From assembly GCA_963752345.1 (NCBI GenBank), contig CAVVYA010000002.1:744001-808000 (forward strand): a stretch of DNA of 64,000 nucleotides, given 5' to 3'. Of the stretch, positions 21,451 to 32,257 are shown one piece after another. The position numbers and the translations under genes are program-made. Positions within the stretch are counted from its first letter, which is position 1; each line of letters opens with the position of its first letter. The notes under the pieces were generated by a model, which had not been told where the DNA came from, searched no databases, and was given only the letters and a program-made list of their open reading frames with translations. This stretch comes from CAVVYA01 sp963752345 (GTDB taxonomy: Bacteria; Pseudomonadota; Alphaproteobacteria; SMXQ01).

Positions 21451-22867
21451 ATGACGCAAATCCCCCATCCATGTCATCGGCGGCGGGCTCGCCGGCTCGC
21501 GAGGCCGCCTGGCAGATCGCGCAGGCGCGGCGTGCCGGTCGTGCTGCACGAGATGCGGCCGGTGCGCGGCGACCGAGGCGCACAAGACCGACGGGCTGGC
21601 CGAGCTGGTCTGCTCCAACTCCTTCCGCTCCGACGATGCCGCAGAACAACGCGGTCGGCCTGCTGCATGAGGAGATGCGGCGCTGCGGCTCGCTGATCCT
21701 GGCGGCGGCGCGACGCGCACAAGGTGCCGGCCGGCGGCGCGCTGGCGGTCGACCGCGACGGCTTCGCCGCCGCGGTCACAGCGCGCGCTCGAGGCCATCC
21801 GCTGATCACGCATCGAGCGCGAGGAGATCGCCGGGCCTGCCGCCGGCGGACTGGGACAGCGTGATCGTCGCGACCGGCCCGCTCACCTCCGCCGGCGCTG
21901 GCCGCGGCGATCCAGCGCGCTGACCGGCGAGGAGTCGCTCGCCTTCTTCGACGCCATCGCGCCGATCGTGCACCGCGAGAGCATCGATATCGAGCATGGC
22001 CTGGTTCCAGTCGCGCTACGACAAGGCGGGCCCGGGCGGCGACCGGCGCCGACTACATCAACTGCCCGATGGACCGCGAGCAGTACGACGCCTTCATCGC
22101 CGCGCTGCTCGCCGGCGAGAAGACCGAGTTCAAGGAGTGGGAGAAGAACACGCCCTATTTCGAGGGCTGCCTGCCGATCGAGGTGATGGCCGAGCGCGGC
22201 GCCGAGACGCTGCGCTTCGGGCCGATGAAGCCGGTCGGCCTGCACCGATCCGCGCACCGGCCGGCGCGCCCTACGCGGTGGTGCAGCTGCGCCAGGACAA
22301 TGCGCTGGGCACGCTCTACAACATGGTCGGCTTCCAGACCAAGCTGAAATACGGCGAGCAGAGCGCGCATCTTCCGCATGATCCCCGGCCTGGAGAAGGC
22401 CGAGTTCGCCCGGCTCGGCGGCCTGCACCGCAACACCTTCCTCAACAGCCCGAAGCTGCTCGACGGCGCAGCTGCGCCTGAAGGCCGAGCCGCGGCTGCG
22501 CTTCGCCGGCCAGATCACCGGCGTCGAGGGCTATGTCGAGAGCGCCGCCATCGGGCTGCTCGCCGGGCGCTTCGCCGCGGCCGAGCGCTCGGGCGAGGCG
22601 CTGGCGCCGCCGCCGGCGACCACGGCGCTCGGCGCGCTGCTCGCGCCACATCACCGGCGGGCATTGCGCGGAGGCGCGCGACGCTTCCAGCCGATGAACG
22701 TCAATTTCGGCCTGTTCCGCCGATCGGCGGCGCGCGATCCGAAGGGCCGTCCCGCTGCGCGGCGGCGAACGCAAGCAGGCCATGTCTGCCCGTGCGCTGG
22801 CGGCACTCGGGGACTGGCTCGCGGCCCGCAGCCCTGGCGCCAGCCGTCCCAGAGCGCGGCGGAATAG
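21451..22867 (+). CDS. trmFO: methylenetetrahydrofolate--tRNA-(uracil-5-)-methyltransferase (frameshifted)
   Basis: FAD- and folate-dependent enzyme that makes m5U54 in the T-loop of tRNA. After removing extra bases near 21466 and 21500 the N-terminus reads MTQIPIHVIGGGLAGSEAAWQIA, the FAD-binding GxGxxGxE motif. Strong family segments follow: LVCSNSFRSDD, QNNAVGLLHEEMRRCGSLI, YINCPMDREQYDAFIAALL, YFEGCLPIEVMAERG, LRFGPMKPVGL, RQDNALGTLYNMVGFQTKLKYGEQ, FARLGGLHRNTFLNSP and FQPMNVNFGLFP. About 465 residues after correction, with about ten shifts. An upstream ATG at 21442 would add three residues. It converges on the hybrid kinase. Confidence 0.92.
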
Positions 22868-25746
22868 CGCGGCGCGGAGATTCCGCGCGGGCTTCGAGCC
22901 GGCGTCGAGCACCTGGCGCAACTTGCGCGCCAAGTCCTGCTTGCGGAACGGCTTGTTGAGCAGCGACACGCCGACGTCCAGCCGGCCGTGGTGGACGATG
23001 GCGTTCTCGGTGTAGCCCGACATGTACAGCACCTTCAGCTCGGGCGCAGGCGCTGCGCGGCTGCTCGGCGAGCTCGCGGCCGTTCATGCCGCCCGGCATG
23101 ACCACGTCGGTGAACAGCAGATCGACATGCGGCCGCGCTGCCGAAGGCCGCCAGCGCGCTCGGCGCCGTTGGCCGCCTCGATCACGCGATAGCCGAGCTC
23201 GTGCAGCATGCGTGACGACGTAGCTCGCGCACCGCTCGTCGTCCTCGACCAGCAGGATCGTCTCGCGTGCCGCGCGCGGCGCCGGCGCGGCGCGGCCGTC
23301 GGCGCCGTGCACGGCCTGCGACGCTCGTGGGCGCGCGGCAGGTAGAGCTTGACCGTCGTGCCGTGCGCCGGGCTCGCTGTAGATCTTGACGTGGCCGCCG
23401 CGACTGCTTGACGAAGCCGTAGACCATGCTGAGGCCGAGGCCCGCTGCCCTTGCCGACCTCCTTGGTGGTGAAGAACGGCTCGAAGACGTGCGCCAGCAC
23501 GTCCGGCGCCATGCCCGTGCCGGTGTCGGTCACCGCGATCAGCACATAGTGGCCCGGGCGTCACCTCCGCGTGCTGCGCCGCGTAGTCGTCGTCGAGGTC
23601 GGCGTTCGCGGTCTCGATCGTGAGCCGCCGCCCTCGCGGCATGGCGTCGCGCGCGTTGATCGCCAGGTTGAGCAGCGCGTTCTCGAGCTGGCGCCGGATC
23701 GACATAGGCCGTGCCACAGGTCGCGCGCGCCAGCACGAGTCTCGATCTCGATCTGCTCGCCCAGCGTGCGGCGCAGCAGCCGCTCATGCCGGCGATCAGC
23801 CGGTTGATGTCGACGATCTCGCGGCTCCAGCGGCTGGCGGCGCGCGAAGGCCAGCAGGCGCTGGGTGAGCTCGGCGGCGCGCTCGGCCGCCGAGCGGGTC
23901 ATGTCGGCGAACGGCAGGAGCGTCGGCGAGTCGCGCAGGTGTTCCGCCAGCAGTCGGCATTGCCCAGGATCACCGTCAGCAGGTTGTTGAAGTCGTGCGC
24001 GACGCCGCCGGTCAGCTGGCCGATCGCCTCCATCTTCTGCGCCTGCTGGAGCTGCTCCTCCATGGCGACTGTTCGGAGATGTCGCGGAAATAGACCGAGA
24101 GCCCCTTCTCATGCGGGAAAATGCGCAGGTTCACCCACATCTCGAGCGGCGCGTAATAGAGCTGCAGGGAGGTGTTCTCTCCGGTCGCCCTGGCGTGATG
24201 GAGGGCCTGGTAGAGGTCCGTGTCGGCCGCCTCCGGAAACTCCTGCCAGACGCTCTTGCCGATGATGTCCTCGCGCCGGCGCTTGACCAGGCGCACCGCC
24301 TGGTCGTTCAGGTAGGTGAAGCGGAAGTCGTTATCGAGCACATAGAGCGAGTCGGAGATGCTGGCTGAGCACGGTCTCGACCTCCGCCTGCGCCTGTCGG
24401 GCCGCGGCGACGGCCGCCCGGCTGTGCTCCAGCAGCTCGACCTTCTCGATGCAGACCGACGCCAGGCTGGCCAGCTGCCGCAGGATCGCTTCGTCCTCCG
24501 CCGTGTAGGCGGCGTTCGTCCGGCCGGCCAGGCGCAGGCGGCCGAACTGGTCGCCCGAATGGCGGATCAGCGGCGCGACAAGTGCGCCGTCTTTCGGCGA
24601 CTCGTCCTGATCGGGCGGCGAGACCGCGCGCATCGGCTGCGCGGCGCCGCTCAGCAGGAGCTCGGCGCGCCGGCTCGGCACCAGCGCGCGGGCGCGTTCC
24701 GCGGTCTTGTTCAGCAGTGCGCCGATGTCGTCCATCGCCATCAACTCGATCGAGGTGTCGGCGATCGCCCGCAGGGTAGCCAGCCGCTCGCGATCCCCGG
24801 CCTGCTCGCGCCGGACGGCGCTGCTGAGGAATTCGCTGAACGCGACCACCATGCCGGACAGGGCCAGGGCGATGGCGGCGGCGAAGACGCGCGCGCATCC
24901 GCCAATCCCGCAGCACGTCCGCCTTCGACAGGCCGACCAGGGTGACGAGAGGCAATCCGGGAATGGTGCGGTAGGCGACGATCCGATGCACCCCGTCCGA
25001 CGAAAACCTGCGTTCGTAGCTGCCCGAGGGCGCGACTTTCAGATTCTCCTGAAAGAGCCGCCCGCCGATCAGCGACTGGCCGAGAAACTCCTCGTAGGCG
25101 GGGTGGCGCAGCACATAGCGGCCATCGTCGCGGAACAGCGCGATCACGCCGTCCTCGCCGACGTCGAGCGGCGCGATGTTGCCATGCAGCTTCTCCGCCG
25201 AGATGGCGGCGAGCGCGGCGCCCCCGAACGATCCGTCGCGGTTATCGAGACGGCGCGCGACATTGATGATCCACTGGTCCTTCAGCGGACCTTCCCGCCC
25301 CTTGACCGGGGGCTCGATGAACAGGCCGTAGCCGGGAGTGTCGCGCAGCGTGGAAAAGAAGGCGCGCGACGACAGGTCGATCCTCGGCCGGTCAGGGCCT
25401 CCCCGCGGGTTGAGATGGCCGTCCGCCCCGACCAGGAACAGGTCGAAGGCGCCCGGCAGCCTCCGCCCGATCGAAGACAGCGTCTGGTAGACACGGTCGA
25501 CCGACGTCTGGTCTGTCAACCGGTCGGGCTGGACGGTCTCGCTGATCCTGCGCAGCGCCGCGTCGATGGCGTTGAAGTCGTTGCGCATATGAACCGAAAT
25601 CGCGTCGGCGAGGTTGTTCGCATCGCGGTAGGCCCTGTCGATGACGCGCTGGCGGTCAAGCCACACTGCGGTCGCCGACGACCACCAAAATGAGACATGA
25701 CAATCGCGACGTTCGCGGAACGAATACTGGTGACAAGCGATGTCAT
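22868..25746 (-). CDS. hybrid sensor histidine kinase: Cache-GAF-PAS-HisKA-HATPase-REC (frameshifted)
   Basis: Membrane sensor. A short N-terminus and one helix precede a periplasmic Cache-like domain (NNLADAISVHMRNDFNAIDAALRR ... FLVGADGHLNPR ... KDQWIINVARRLD), a second helix, then a cytosolic GAF (DTSIELMAMDDIGALLNKTAERA), PAS (LDNDFRFTYLNDQAVRLVKRRREDIIGKSVW), HisKA (AIGQLTGGVAHDFNNLLTVI), HATPase (NALLNLAINARDAMPRG; DTGTGMAPDVLAHVFEPFFTTKE; GGHVKIYSE) and receiver (ILLVEDDE; DLLFTDVVMPGGMNG; YMSGYTENAIVHHG; NKPFRKQDLARKLRQVLD). About 950 residues. The last codons are unresolved because frames run into the convergent trmFO. No separate response-regulator gene is adjacent. Confidence 0.8.
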
Positions 25747-25819
25747 GACGCGACGGGACCGAACGGACTTGTACCAATGACCTACAGCTTAAGTCATGCG
25801 CTTCGGCGCGCATAAGGGA

Positions 25820-26672
25820 TTAATTTTTCGGAATTCGCCGCCGCCACGCGGCCCAGGCCAGCAGCAACTTGCCGTCGCGGCTTGGAAATCTCCAGGTCGG
25901 GACTGAACAGGTCGTACTGCTGCTTCTCGAGCCGATCGAGATAGGCGTCGGCCAGCGGCCCCAGCAGCAACGCGGGCAGGGCCTCCCGCTTCACCTGCGG
26001 CGCCAGGGCACGCGCCGACTGCAGGTGCTCCTCGGCGCGCTCGCCCAGGCGCCGCGCCGCCTCCGCGAGGGCCGGCGTTGCCCGCCCGGCGCGCAGGTCG
26101 TCCAGCGCGCCGTCGAGCACGTCGGCCGGCAGGTGGACCTTGTTGTGGCCGGCGTGAAAGCGCGCCGCCCGCAGGTGGCCGACAATGGCCCAGCCCATGC
26201 CGAGATGCTGTCCCGCCTCGTGGCTCAACTCGTCGGCGACGCCCAAGGCGTGCAGGGCCAGGCTCATCAGCTCGCCCGAGGTGAACTCGGCATAGACCTC
26301 GAAATCGTCGATGGTGGCCGGCGGCTCCGTCGTCAGGTCCCGCTCGCGCGCGTCGAGCAGCGCCTCGAAGGAGTCGCGCGGCAGGTTGTGATCGCGGATG
26401 GCGCGGCACAGCGCCTGCGCCACCTCGGCGCCCTGGGGCGGCTCGCCGGCATAGATCTCGCCGATGCGGTCGCGCCACCATTGCAGGCGGATCTGGCCCA
26501 TCATCGGCTCGCTCACCAACTCGGCTACGCGCGCCACCTCGATATTGAAGGCGTAGAGCGCGAACAGGCCTTCGCGGCGCGACTCCGGCGCGAACAGCGC
26601 GGTCAGGAACCGGTCGCTGTCCCCGTCACGCACGAGCCGGGCATTGTAGGAAAGGACGTTGCCATCGGACAT
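25820..26672 (-). CDS. squalene/phytoene-synthase-fold protein, NDUFAF6-like
   Basis: Starts MSDGNVLSYNARLVRDGDSDRFLTALF and contains LFALYAFNIEVARVAELVSEPMMGQIRLQWWRDRI. The fold is that of head-to-head prenyl synthases, but both catalytic Asp motifs are replaced (ALYAFNIEVARVAE where DxxxD is expected; HLRAARFHAGHNKVHLP where DVxxD is expected). It therefore groups with the non-canonical relatives of the mitochondrial complex I assembly factor NDUFAF6. A shift near 25880 is needed to reach the genuine end DGKLLLAWAAWRRRIPKN. About 284 residues. It lies downstream of a Sec block but with intervening plus-strand genes. Confidence 0.8.
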
Positions 26673-27016
26673 GGCGGAAACCATAGCCTGTCCCGAACCC
26701 ATTGGGGAGGCCCTCTCGGCGGATGCCCGCGCTGCGTTCCGGCGCCCCGGCGAAGCGCCCCGGCGCCGCGAGCGCGCGTCTCCCGTGCGCGCGGGCGCGT
26801 CCCGCCGACGCACGCGCGACCGCCTGTGTCGCGCAGCGCGGGGCTGCCCATGACAACCACGACCGGTGTGACGCGCAGCCGGGACGCACAGCCGCCGGAT
26901 CGCCGGCGCGCGCGAGGTAAGGGCCATTGCGGCCCCAATACATCTGCTATAACTTGCGTTGCGGCACTTACAGCCTACTAGATAAAATCAAACCTGTGCA
27001 GCATTAGGGGGAGAAG
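26673..27016. other. intergenic region with divergent promoters expected
   Basis: About 340 bp between the NDUFAF6-like gene (minus) and the 33-codon membrane ORF (plus). The left two thirds is very GC-rich with no readable gene. The right end (26930-27000) becomes AT-richer (ATACATCTGCTATAACTTGC and ACTAGATAAAATCAAACC), which is where the plus-strand promoter probably lies. I do not see a confident -35/-10 pair. Confidence 0.35.
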
Positions 27017-27115
27017 ATGAAGAATCCTTCTGAAAAACTCGAAGGCGCCCTCGCCCTCGGTGTGGTCATCACCGTGGTCATGGCCCTCGTCATCAAATAC
27101 GCGTATGCCGGCTAA
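27017..27115 (+). CDS. 32-residue single-pass membrane protein
   Basis: ATG at 27017 follows a strong GGGGGAGA ribosome site and the frame ends TAA at 27113. The product is MKNPSEKLEGALALGVVI followed by TVVMALVIKYAYAG: a short charged N-terminus and one membrane helix. It lies 15 bp upstream of the urate-oxidase-N-like membrane protein, whose own start is also preceded by GGGGGAG. The spacing, paired ribosome sites and membrane character suggest a small accessory subunit of that protein. No family recognised. Confidence 0.7.
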   Translation: MKNPSEKLEGALALGVVITVVMALVIKYAYAG

Positions 27116-27130
27116 GGGGGAGCACGAACA

Positions 27131-27663
27131 ATGGAATTCCTGAAGGACCCGTACGTCGTCTTCTTCGTCCGCTGGCTGCACGTGGTCAGCGGCGTGATGT
27201 GGATCGGCCTGCTCTGGTACTTCAACTTCGTGCAGATCCCGTCGATGCCGAAGATCCCCGACGAGCAGAAGCCGGCGATCTCGCAAGGTCATCGCGCCTG
27301 CGGCGCTGTTCTGGTTCCGCTGGGCGGCCGCGTCGACCGTGCTCTCCGGCCTGATCCTGGCTTGGCAGCTCGGCTATCTGGGCGACGCTCTCGCGCTCGG
27401 CCTCACCAACGGCAGCAAATACGCCATGACCATCGGCATCGGCATGTGGCTCGGCCTGATCATGGCCTTCAACGTCTGGTTCATCATCTGGCCGAATCAG
27501 CAGAAGGCCCTGGGCATGGTCGACGGTGCCGCCCGAGGAAAAGGCCGGCGGCGCGCATGGCCATGCTGACCTCGCGGTTCAACACCATGCTGTCGATCCC
27601 GATGCTCTACTGCATGGTCGCGATCGCACCTGTACCTGCTGACCGCCGGCGCGGACAACAGAC
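27131..27663 (+). CDS. urate oxidase N-terminal-like (PuuD-type) membrane protein (frameshifted)
   Basis: The first segment MEFLKDPYVVFFVRWLHVVSGVMWIGLLWYFNFVQIPSMPKIPDEQ, then after shifts LFWFRWAAASTVLSGLILAWQLG, YAMTIGIGMWLGLIMAFNVWFIIWPNQQKALGMVD and MAMLTSRFNTMLSIPMLYCMVAI, match the urate-oxidase N-terminal family: several helices with conserved HVVSGVMWIG and NVWFIIWPNQ motifs. In full-length PuuD a cytochrome c domain follows; here only the membrane domain is present (about 178 residues). That short form is widespread in alphaproteobacteria and its substrate is not established. The stop codon is not resolved. A terminator follows at once. Confidence 0.8.
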
Positions 27664-27665
27664 GA

Positions 27666-27695
27666 AAAACGGCGGGGCCTGTGCCCCGCCGTTTT
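27666..27695. terminator. bidirectional Rho-independent terminator
   Basis: AAAACGGCGGGG (27666-27677) pairs perfectly with CCCCGCCGTTTT (27684-27695) around a six-base loop, CCTGTG. The stem has A and T runs at both ends, so it can terminate transcription from the plus-strand PuuD-like gene and from the convergent minus-strand Mth938-like gene. Confidence 0.9.
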
Positions 27696-27720
27696 GCTGT
27701 ACGCGGATCGCCGGCCGCGG

Positions 27721-28109
27721 TCAGGCAATCGCGACGAGCAGGGCCGCGACGCGGCGGCCCTCGAGCTGCAGCAGATTGTAGGTGCGGCAGGCGGCGCCGG
27801 TGTCCATGCACTTCGACGGTGACGCCGCGCCGCCTTCAGCGCCGCGCGCAGCTCGCCGGCAGCATCACGGCGCGCGGGCCGCAGCCGAGCAGCAGGATAT
27901 CCACGATCGGCCGCCGGATCGATGACGGGCGCGAAATCGGCCAGCGTCAGGTCGGCGAGATCGGCGGGCGGCGCCCAGGCGACGTGCGGGTCGCGCAGCA
28001 CCAGGAGCGAGCCCTTCGTGGCGCACGCCGGACGCGGGAAGCCGCCGTTGCCGTAGGCTTGGATGAGCTGGGCGCGCCGGCCGGGATTGTGGGCGGCGTC
28101 GGCAGGCAT
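27721..28109 (-). CDS. Mth938-like (DUF498) domain protein (frameshifted)
   Basis: The sequence AQLIQAYGNGGFPRPACA, GSLLVLRDPHVAWAPPADLADLTLADFAPVIDPAAD and, after shifts, ILLLGCGPRA and YNLLQLEGRRVAALLVAIA matches the Mth938 family (about 125 residues), whose human member is NDUFAF3, a complex I assembly factor. In alphaproteobacteria this gene is commonly found directly after secF, as here (17 bp away). It is notable that an NDUFAF6-like gene is also nearby. Precise biochemical role unknown. Confidence 0.85.
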
Positions 28110-28125
28110 GCGGGCGCGCGCCCGC

Positions 28126-29088
28126 TCAGGGCCCGGCCTTCTCGGCCGTCGCGGCGCCGGCTGATTCGCCGCATGCGCCGCGTTGCGGGCATGCTGGTCG
28201 CGCGACATGTACCATCAGCGGCGCGGCGACGAAGATCGTCGAATAGGTGCCGACGACCATGCCCCACAGCATGGCGATGCTGAAGCCTGCGAGCACCTGG
28301 CCGCCGAACAGCACCAGCGCGAGCACGGCCAGGAACGACGAGGCCGTTGGTCATGATCGTGCGCGACAACGTCTCGTTGATGCGACGGTTGATCAGGTCG
28401 CGGAAATCCATCGACTTGTACTTGCGCAGGTTCTCGCGCATGCGGTCGTAGATGACGACCGTGTCGTTGATCGAGAAGCCGGCGATGGTCAGGATCGCCG
28501 CGACCGTGGTCAGGTCGAACTGCAGGCCGGTCAGCGAGAACAGGCCGACCGTGGTCAAGCAGTCGTGGATCATGCGCGACGACGCCGGCGACGCCGCGCT
28601 GCCAGTCGAAGCGGAACGCCATGTAGGCCATGATGCCGCCGAGCGACAGCACGACGGCCAGGATGCCGTCGCGGATCAGCTCGCTGCCGACCTTGGGCCC
28701 GACGACCTCGACGCGGCGGTACTCGACGCTCGCGCCGAGCGTCTCGCTGGATCTGCTGTGACCGCGCGCCGTCTTCTCTGCGCCTCGCTCGCCGGCCTGG
28801 CGCTGCGAGGCGGATCAGGACGTCGTCGGGCGCGCCGAACTCCTGCAGCGCGACATCGCCGAGATTGAGCGCGCCGAGCTTGGCGCGCATGCTCGGCGAG
28901 ATCGGCCGGTCCGGGCGTGCGCACCTCGATCAGGATGCCGCCGGCGAAGTCGACGCCGAAGTTCAGGCCCGCGCGTGGCGAGCGAGACGACCGAGATCGA
29001 CGCACAGCAGCGATCGACAGCGCGAAGCACAGCTTGTGAAAGCGGAAATAGTCGAGCTTCGGGACGTGCCTTGAGGAGGCGGATGCAT
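28126..29088 (-). CDS. secF: protein translocase subunit SecF (frameshifted)
   Basis: SecF works with SecD and the proton motive force to pull exported proteins through SecYEG. Visible segments: CASISVVSLATRG and LNFGVDFAGGILIEVRTPG (the SecF G-V-D-F motif), LNLGDVALQEFGAPDDVLIRL, ILAVVLSLGGIMAYMAFRFDW, GLQFDLTTVAAILTIAGFSINDTVVIYDRMRENLRKY and INRRINETLSRTIMTN. These are the diagnostic six-helix SecF features. About 315 residues once corrected. secD lies 10 bp upstream and an Mth938-like gene follows. At least seven shifts, though the gene is important for viability. Confidence 0.92.
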
Positions 29089-29098
29089 GGCGTCACGC

Positions 29099-30724
29099 TC
29101 AGATCGGCAGCTCTTCGGCCGGCGCCAGCGCAGCCAGGCGACGATCAGCAGCCGCGTCACCATCACGGCCGTGAACATCGAGCAGATGATGCCGATGACG
29201 AGCGTGACGCGCGAAGCCCTTACCGGGCCCGAGCCGAACAGATAGAGGAAGCAGCGCCGCGATCAGGGTCGTGAGGTTGGAGTCGAGGATGGTGATGAAG
29301 GCGCGCTGGAAGCCGACGTCGATCGCCGGGACGGCGAGCGGCCGTTGCGCGATCTTCCTCGCGCATGCGCTCGTAGATCAGCACGTTGGCGTCGACCGCC
29401 ATGCCCAGGTCAGCACGATGCCGGCGATGCCCGGCAGGGTCAGCGTCGCACTGCAGCACCGACATGATCGGCGAGCGTCAGGCATCAGGTTGAGCGAGCA
29501 GCGCGACATTGGCGAAGACGCCGAACAGGCCGTAGGCGACGATCATGCAGACGACGATCAGCACGAAGCCGATCGATGCAGGCGATCTCGCCGGCCGCGA
29601 TCGAATCGGCGCCGAGGTCGGGGCCGACCGTGCGCTCCTCGAGACGTTGAGCGGCGCCGGCAGCGCGCCGGCGCGCAGCAGCACCGCCAGGTCGTTGGCC
29701 GACTGCGCGGTGAAGCTGCCGGTGATGATGGCCGCGAGCCGCCGAGGATCGGCTCGCGGATGCACCGGCGCGCTGATCACCTTGTTGTCGAGCACGATCG
29801 CGAAGCGGCTTGCCGACATTCTCGCGGGTGGCGTCGCCGAAGCGCCGGGCGCCGACGCGCGTCGAACGGAAGCTGACCACCGGCTCGCCGGTCTGCTGGA
29901 AGGCTCGGCTGCGCGTCGGTCAGGTTGTCGCCGCCGACCATGACGCGGCGCTGCACCAGATACTGCGCCGGCTTGCCGTCGGCATCGACGTCGCTGTCGG
30001 CCGGGCAGGAGCTCGGTGCCCGGCGGCACGCCGGCCGCGGCGCGCGGCCTCCGCGACGGTCGTGCTGCGTCGACCAGGTGGAAGGTCATCTTCGCGGTCT
30101 TGCCGAGCAGCTCCTTGATCCGCTCCGGATCGTCGCACGCCGGGCACCTGGACCAGGATGCGGTCCTGCGCCCTGGCGCTGGATCGTCGGCTCCTTGGTG
30201 CCGGTCTCGTCGATGCGGCGGCGCACGATCTCGATCGACTGCGCCGATCACCTGGCGTGCGCTGCTCGCGCAGGTCGCGGCTCGTCGTAGGCGGATGCGT
30301 GACGGCCTGTCCGGCGCCGTCGTCGACGCTGTCAGCCGGTGCGATCGAGCTCGCGCACGAGCCTGACGCGCCTGCGTCGCACGTCGGCCGGATCGCGCAG
30401 CGTGAAGCTGACACCGCGTCGCCGGTCGACGCCGAGGTTGGTGATAGCCGATGCGCTCGTTGCGCAGCGTCGCTGCGCACGGCGTCGATCAGGTTCTCAG
30501 GCGCTCGCGCATGCACCGCGCGCGATGTCGACCTCGAGCAGCAGGTGCGAGCCGCCCTGCAGGTCGAGGCCGAGGTTGACCTGCTGTGCGGCAGCCAGCC
30601 CGGCAGCTGCGCCAGCCTGCTGCGCGGCTGAAGAGGTTCGGCACGGCGTACAGATCGCGCACGCCGACGCAGCATGCGCGACGATGATCAGCGATGATCT
30701 TCCACACGGGGCGAAGTGCAGCAT
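29099..30724 (-). CDS. secD: protein translocase subunit SecD (heavily frameshifted)
   Basis: The N-terminus MLHFAPWK... with helix IVACCVGVLYAVPNLFS is followed by the SecD motif NLGLDLQGGSHLLLEVDIA. The periplasmic P1/P4 region is recognisable in alternating frames (DRILVQVPGVRRSGADQG; MTFHLVDAARP). Near the C-terminus FTAVMVTRLLIVAWLRWRRP and the end PAEELPI are seen. Corrected length is about 540 residues. SecD and SecF form one complex, encoded here as yajC-secD-secF. This is one of the most frame-damaged genes of the window. Confidence 0.9.
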
Positions 30725-30804
30725 GGTCGAGTCCGTGCTCGGCGGTCCTGAGGGCCGTCGGCGGCAGCGCTCGCCGCCTCGCGGCGGCGGCGTCGTTCGC
30801 GGCT

Positions 30805-31194
30805 TCACGGCTCGGAGCGCTTGTCGTGCTTCCTCGGCTTCGTCCTCGCCGCCTCTCGGCGTCGGCCGGCTCGGTCTTGGCGAGCACCTCGGTGATCATG
30901 CTGCGCAGCACGCGCACCCGCACGCCGTCGGCGATCTCGACCTGCAGCTCGTCGTCGTCGATCGACCTTGGTCACCGTGCCGATGATGCCGCCGCTGGTC
31001 ACGACGCGGTCGCCGCGCCGCAGCGCCGTCGAGCATCGCCTTGTGCTCCTTCATCTTCTTCTGCTGCGGGCGGATCAGCAGGAAATAGAACACGACGAAG
31101 ATCAGGACCAGCGGCAGCAAGGACATGAGCTGAGCCGTCCGAACCCGCCCGGCGCCGCCCCGGCGGCTTGGGCGTAGGCCGACGAAATCAACAT
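30805..31194 (-). CDS. yajC: preprotein translocase accessory subunit YajC (frameshifted)
   Basis: The start MLISSAYAQAAGAAPGG is followed by TAQLMSLLPLVLIFVVFYFLLIRPQQKKMKEHKAMLD, the single helix and RPQQKK motif that define YajC. The cytosolic part continues RRGDRVVTSGGIIGTVTKVDDDELQVEIADGVRVRVLRSMI and ends in a charged tail (...KPRKHDKRSEP). About 129 residues. First gene of the yajC-secD-secF operon, divergent from the DUF815 ATPase gene. Confidence 0.93.
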
Positions 31195-31334
31195 CGAATT
31201 CTCCTAGCATCGTGCGGCCGGACTGCACCGCGCCTTGGGTCAGCGCGCGGACTATAGCCGCCCGGCCCCTGATTTGCAATATCGCTATACAGCTGCGCAC
31301 ATGGACCACAGACCGCCGTGCTAAGTCGCGCCGC

Positions 31335-32257
31335 ATGACTATCCGCGAGCCATCCTGAGACCGCTCGCTCTGCCGCGCATCGCCGAGGCGCTCGAGCGCC
31401 TGGCGCCGCCACGCCGGCCGCCAGCGCCGACCTCGACGCGCGCCGACGCCTTCGTCTGGCATGCCGAGGGCGACCGCGCTGAGCCGGTGCGCCGCAGTCA
31501 ACCGCGTCGACATCGGGCTGCTGCAGGGCATCGACCGGCAGCGCGACATCCTGCTCGAGAACACGCCGCCGCTTCGCCGCGCGGCCTGCCGGCCAACAAC
31601 GCCCTGCTGTGGGGCGCGCGCGGCATGGGCAAGAGCTCGCTGGTCAAGGCGGTGCACGCCGCGGTCAACGCAGGAGACAGGCCGCAGCGCGCTGGCGCTG
31701 GTCGAGATCCACCGCGAGGACATCCCCACCCTGCCCCGCCTGCTGCGCGATCCTGCGCGAGCAGCGCGCGGCGCTGCGTGCTGTTCTGCGACGACCTGTC
31801 CTTCGACGGCGACGACGCCAGCTACAAGTCGCTGAAGGCGGTGCTCGAAGGCGGCATCGAGGGCCGGCCGGCCAACGTGCTGTTCTACGCCACCTCGAAC
31901 CGCCGCCACCTGATGCCGCGCGACATGATCGAGAACGAGCGCTCGACCGCGATCAATCCCGGCGAGGCGGTCGAGGAGAAGGTCTCGCTGTCCGACCGCT
32001 TCGGCCTGTGGCTCGGCTTCCACAACTGCGACCAGGACACCTACTTCGCGATGGTCGAGGGCTATGCGCGACCATTACGGCCTCGACGATCGCGCCGCGA
32101 GCAGCTGCACGCCGAGGCCGATCGAATGGTCGGTGACGCGCGGCGCGCGCTCCGGCCGCGTCGCCTGGCAGTTCATCCAGGACCTGGCCGGCCGGCTCGG
32201 CAAGCGCTGGACTGACCGCCCGCCGTCGCCGAGCGCGCGCGGCGCAAGCGCAGCTAA
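31335..32257 (+). CDS. DUF815 AAA+ family ATPase (frameshifted)
   Basis: MTIREP... then NRVDIGLLQGIDRQRDILLENT, the P-loop LLWGARGMGKSSLVKAVHA, Walker B region VLFCDDLSFDGDDASYKSLKAVLEGGIEGRPANVLFYATSNRRHLMPRDMIENE and LSDRFGLWLGFHNCDQDTYFAMVEGY. These are the hallmarks of DUF815, a bacterial AAA+ ATPase of about 290 residues usually next to yajC or an M23 lipoprotein in alphaproteobacteria. Function is not established. It ends tail-to-tail with the LysM/M23 gene. Confidence 0.88.

Noticed and set aside
25820..26672. Carotenoid or hopanoid synthesis gene (squalene/phytoene synthase)
   Set aside because: Both catalytic Asp motifs are absent and no other isoprenoid genes are nearby. It fits the non-catalytic NDUFAF6-like group.
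29000..30700. secD and secF as pseudogenes
   Set aside because: All family segments are present in order across alternating frames, the breaks are single bases, and neighbouring essential genes show the same damage, so error is the better explanation.
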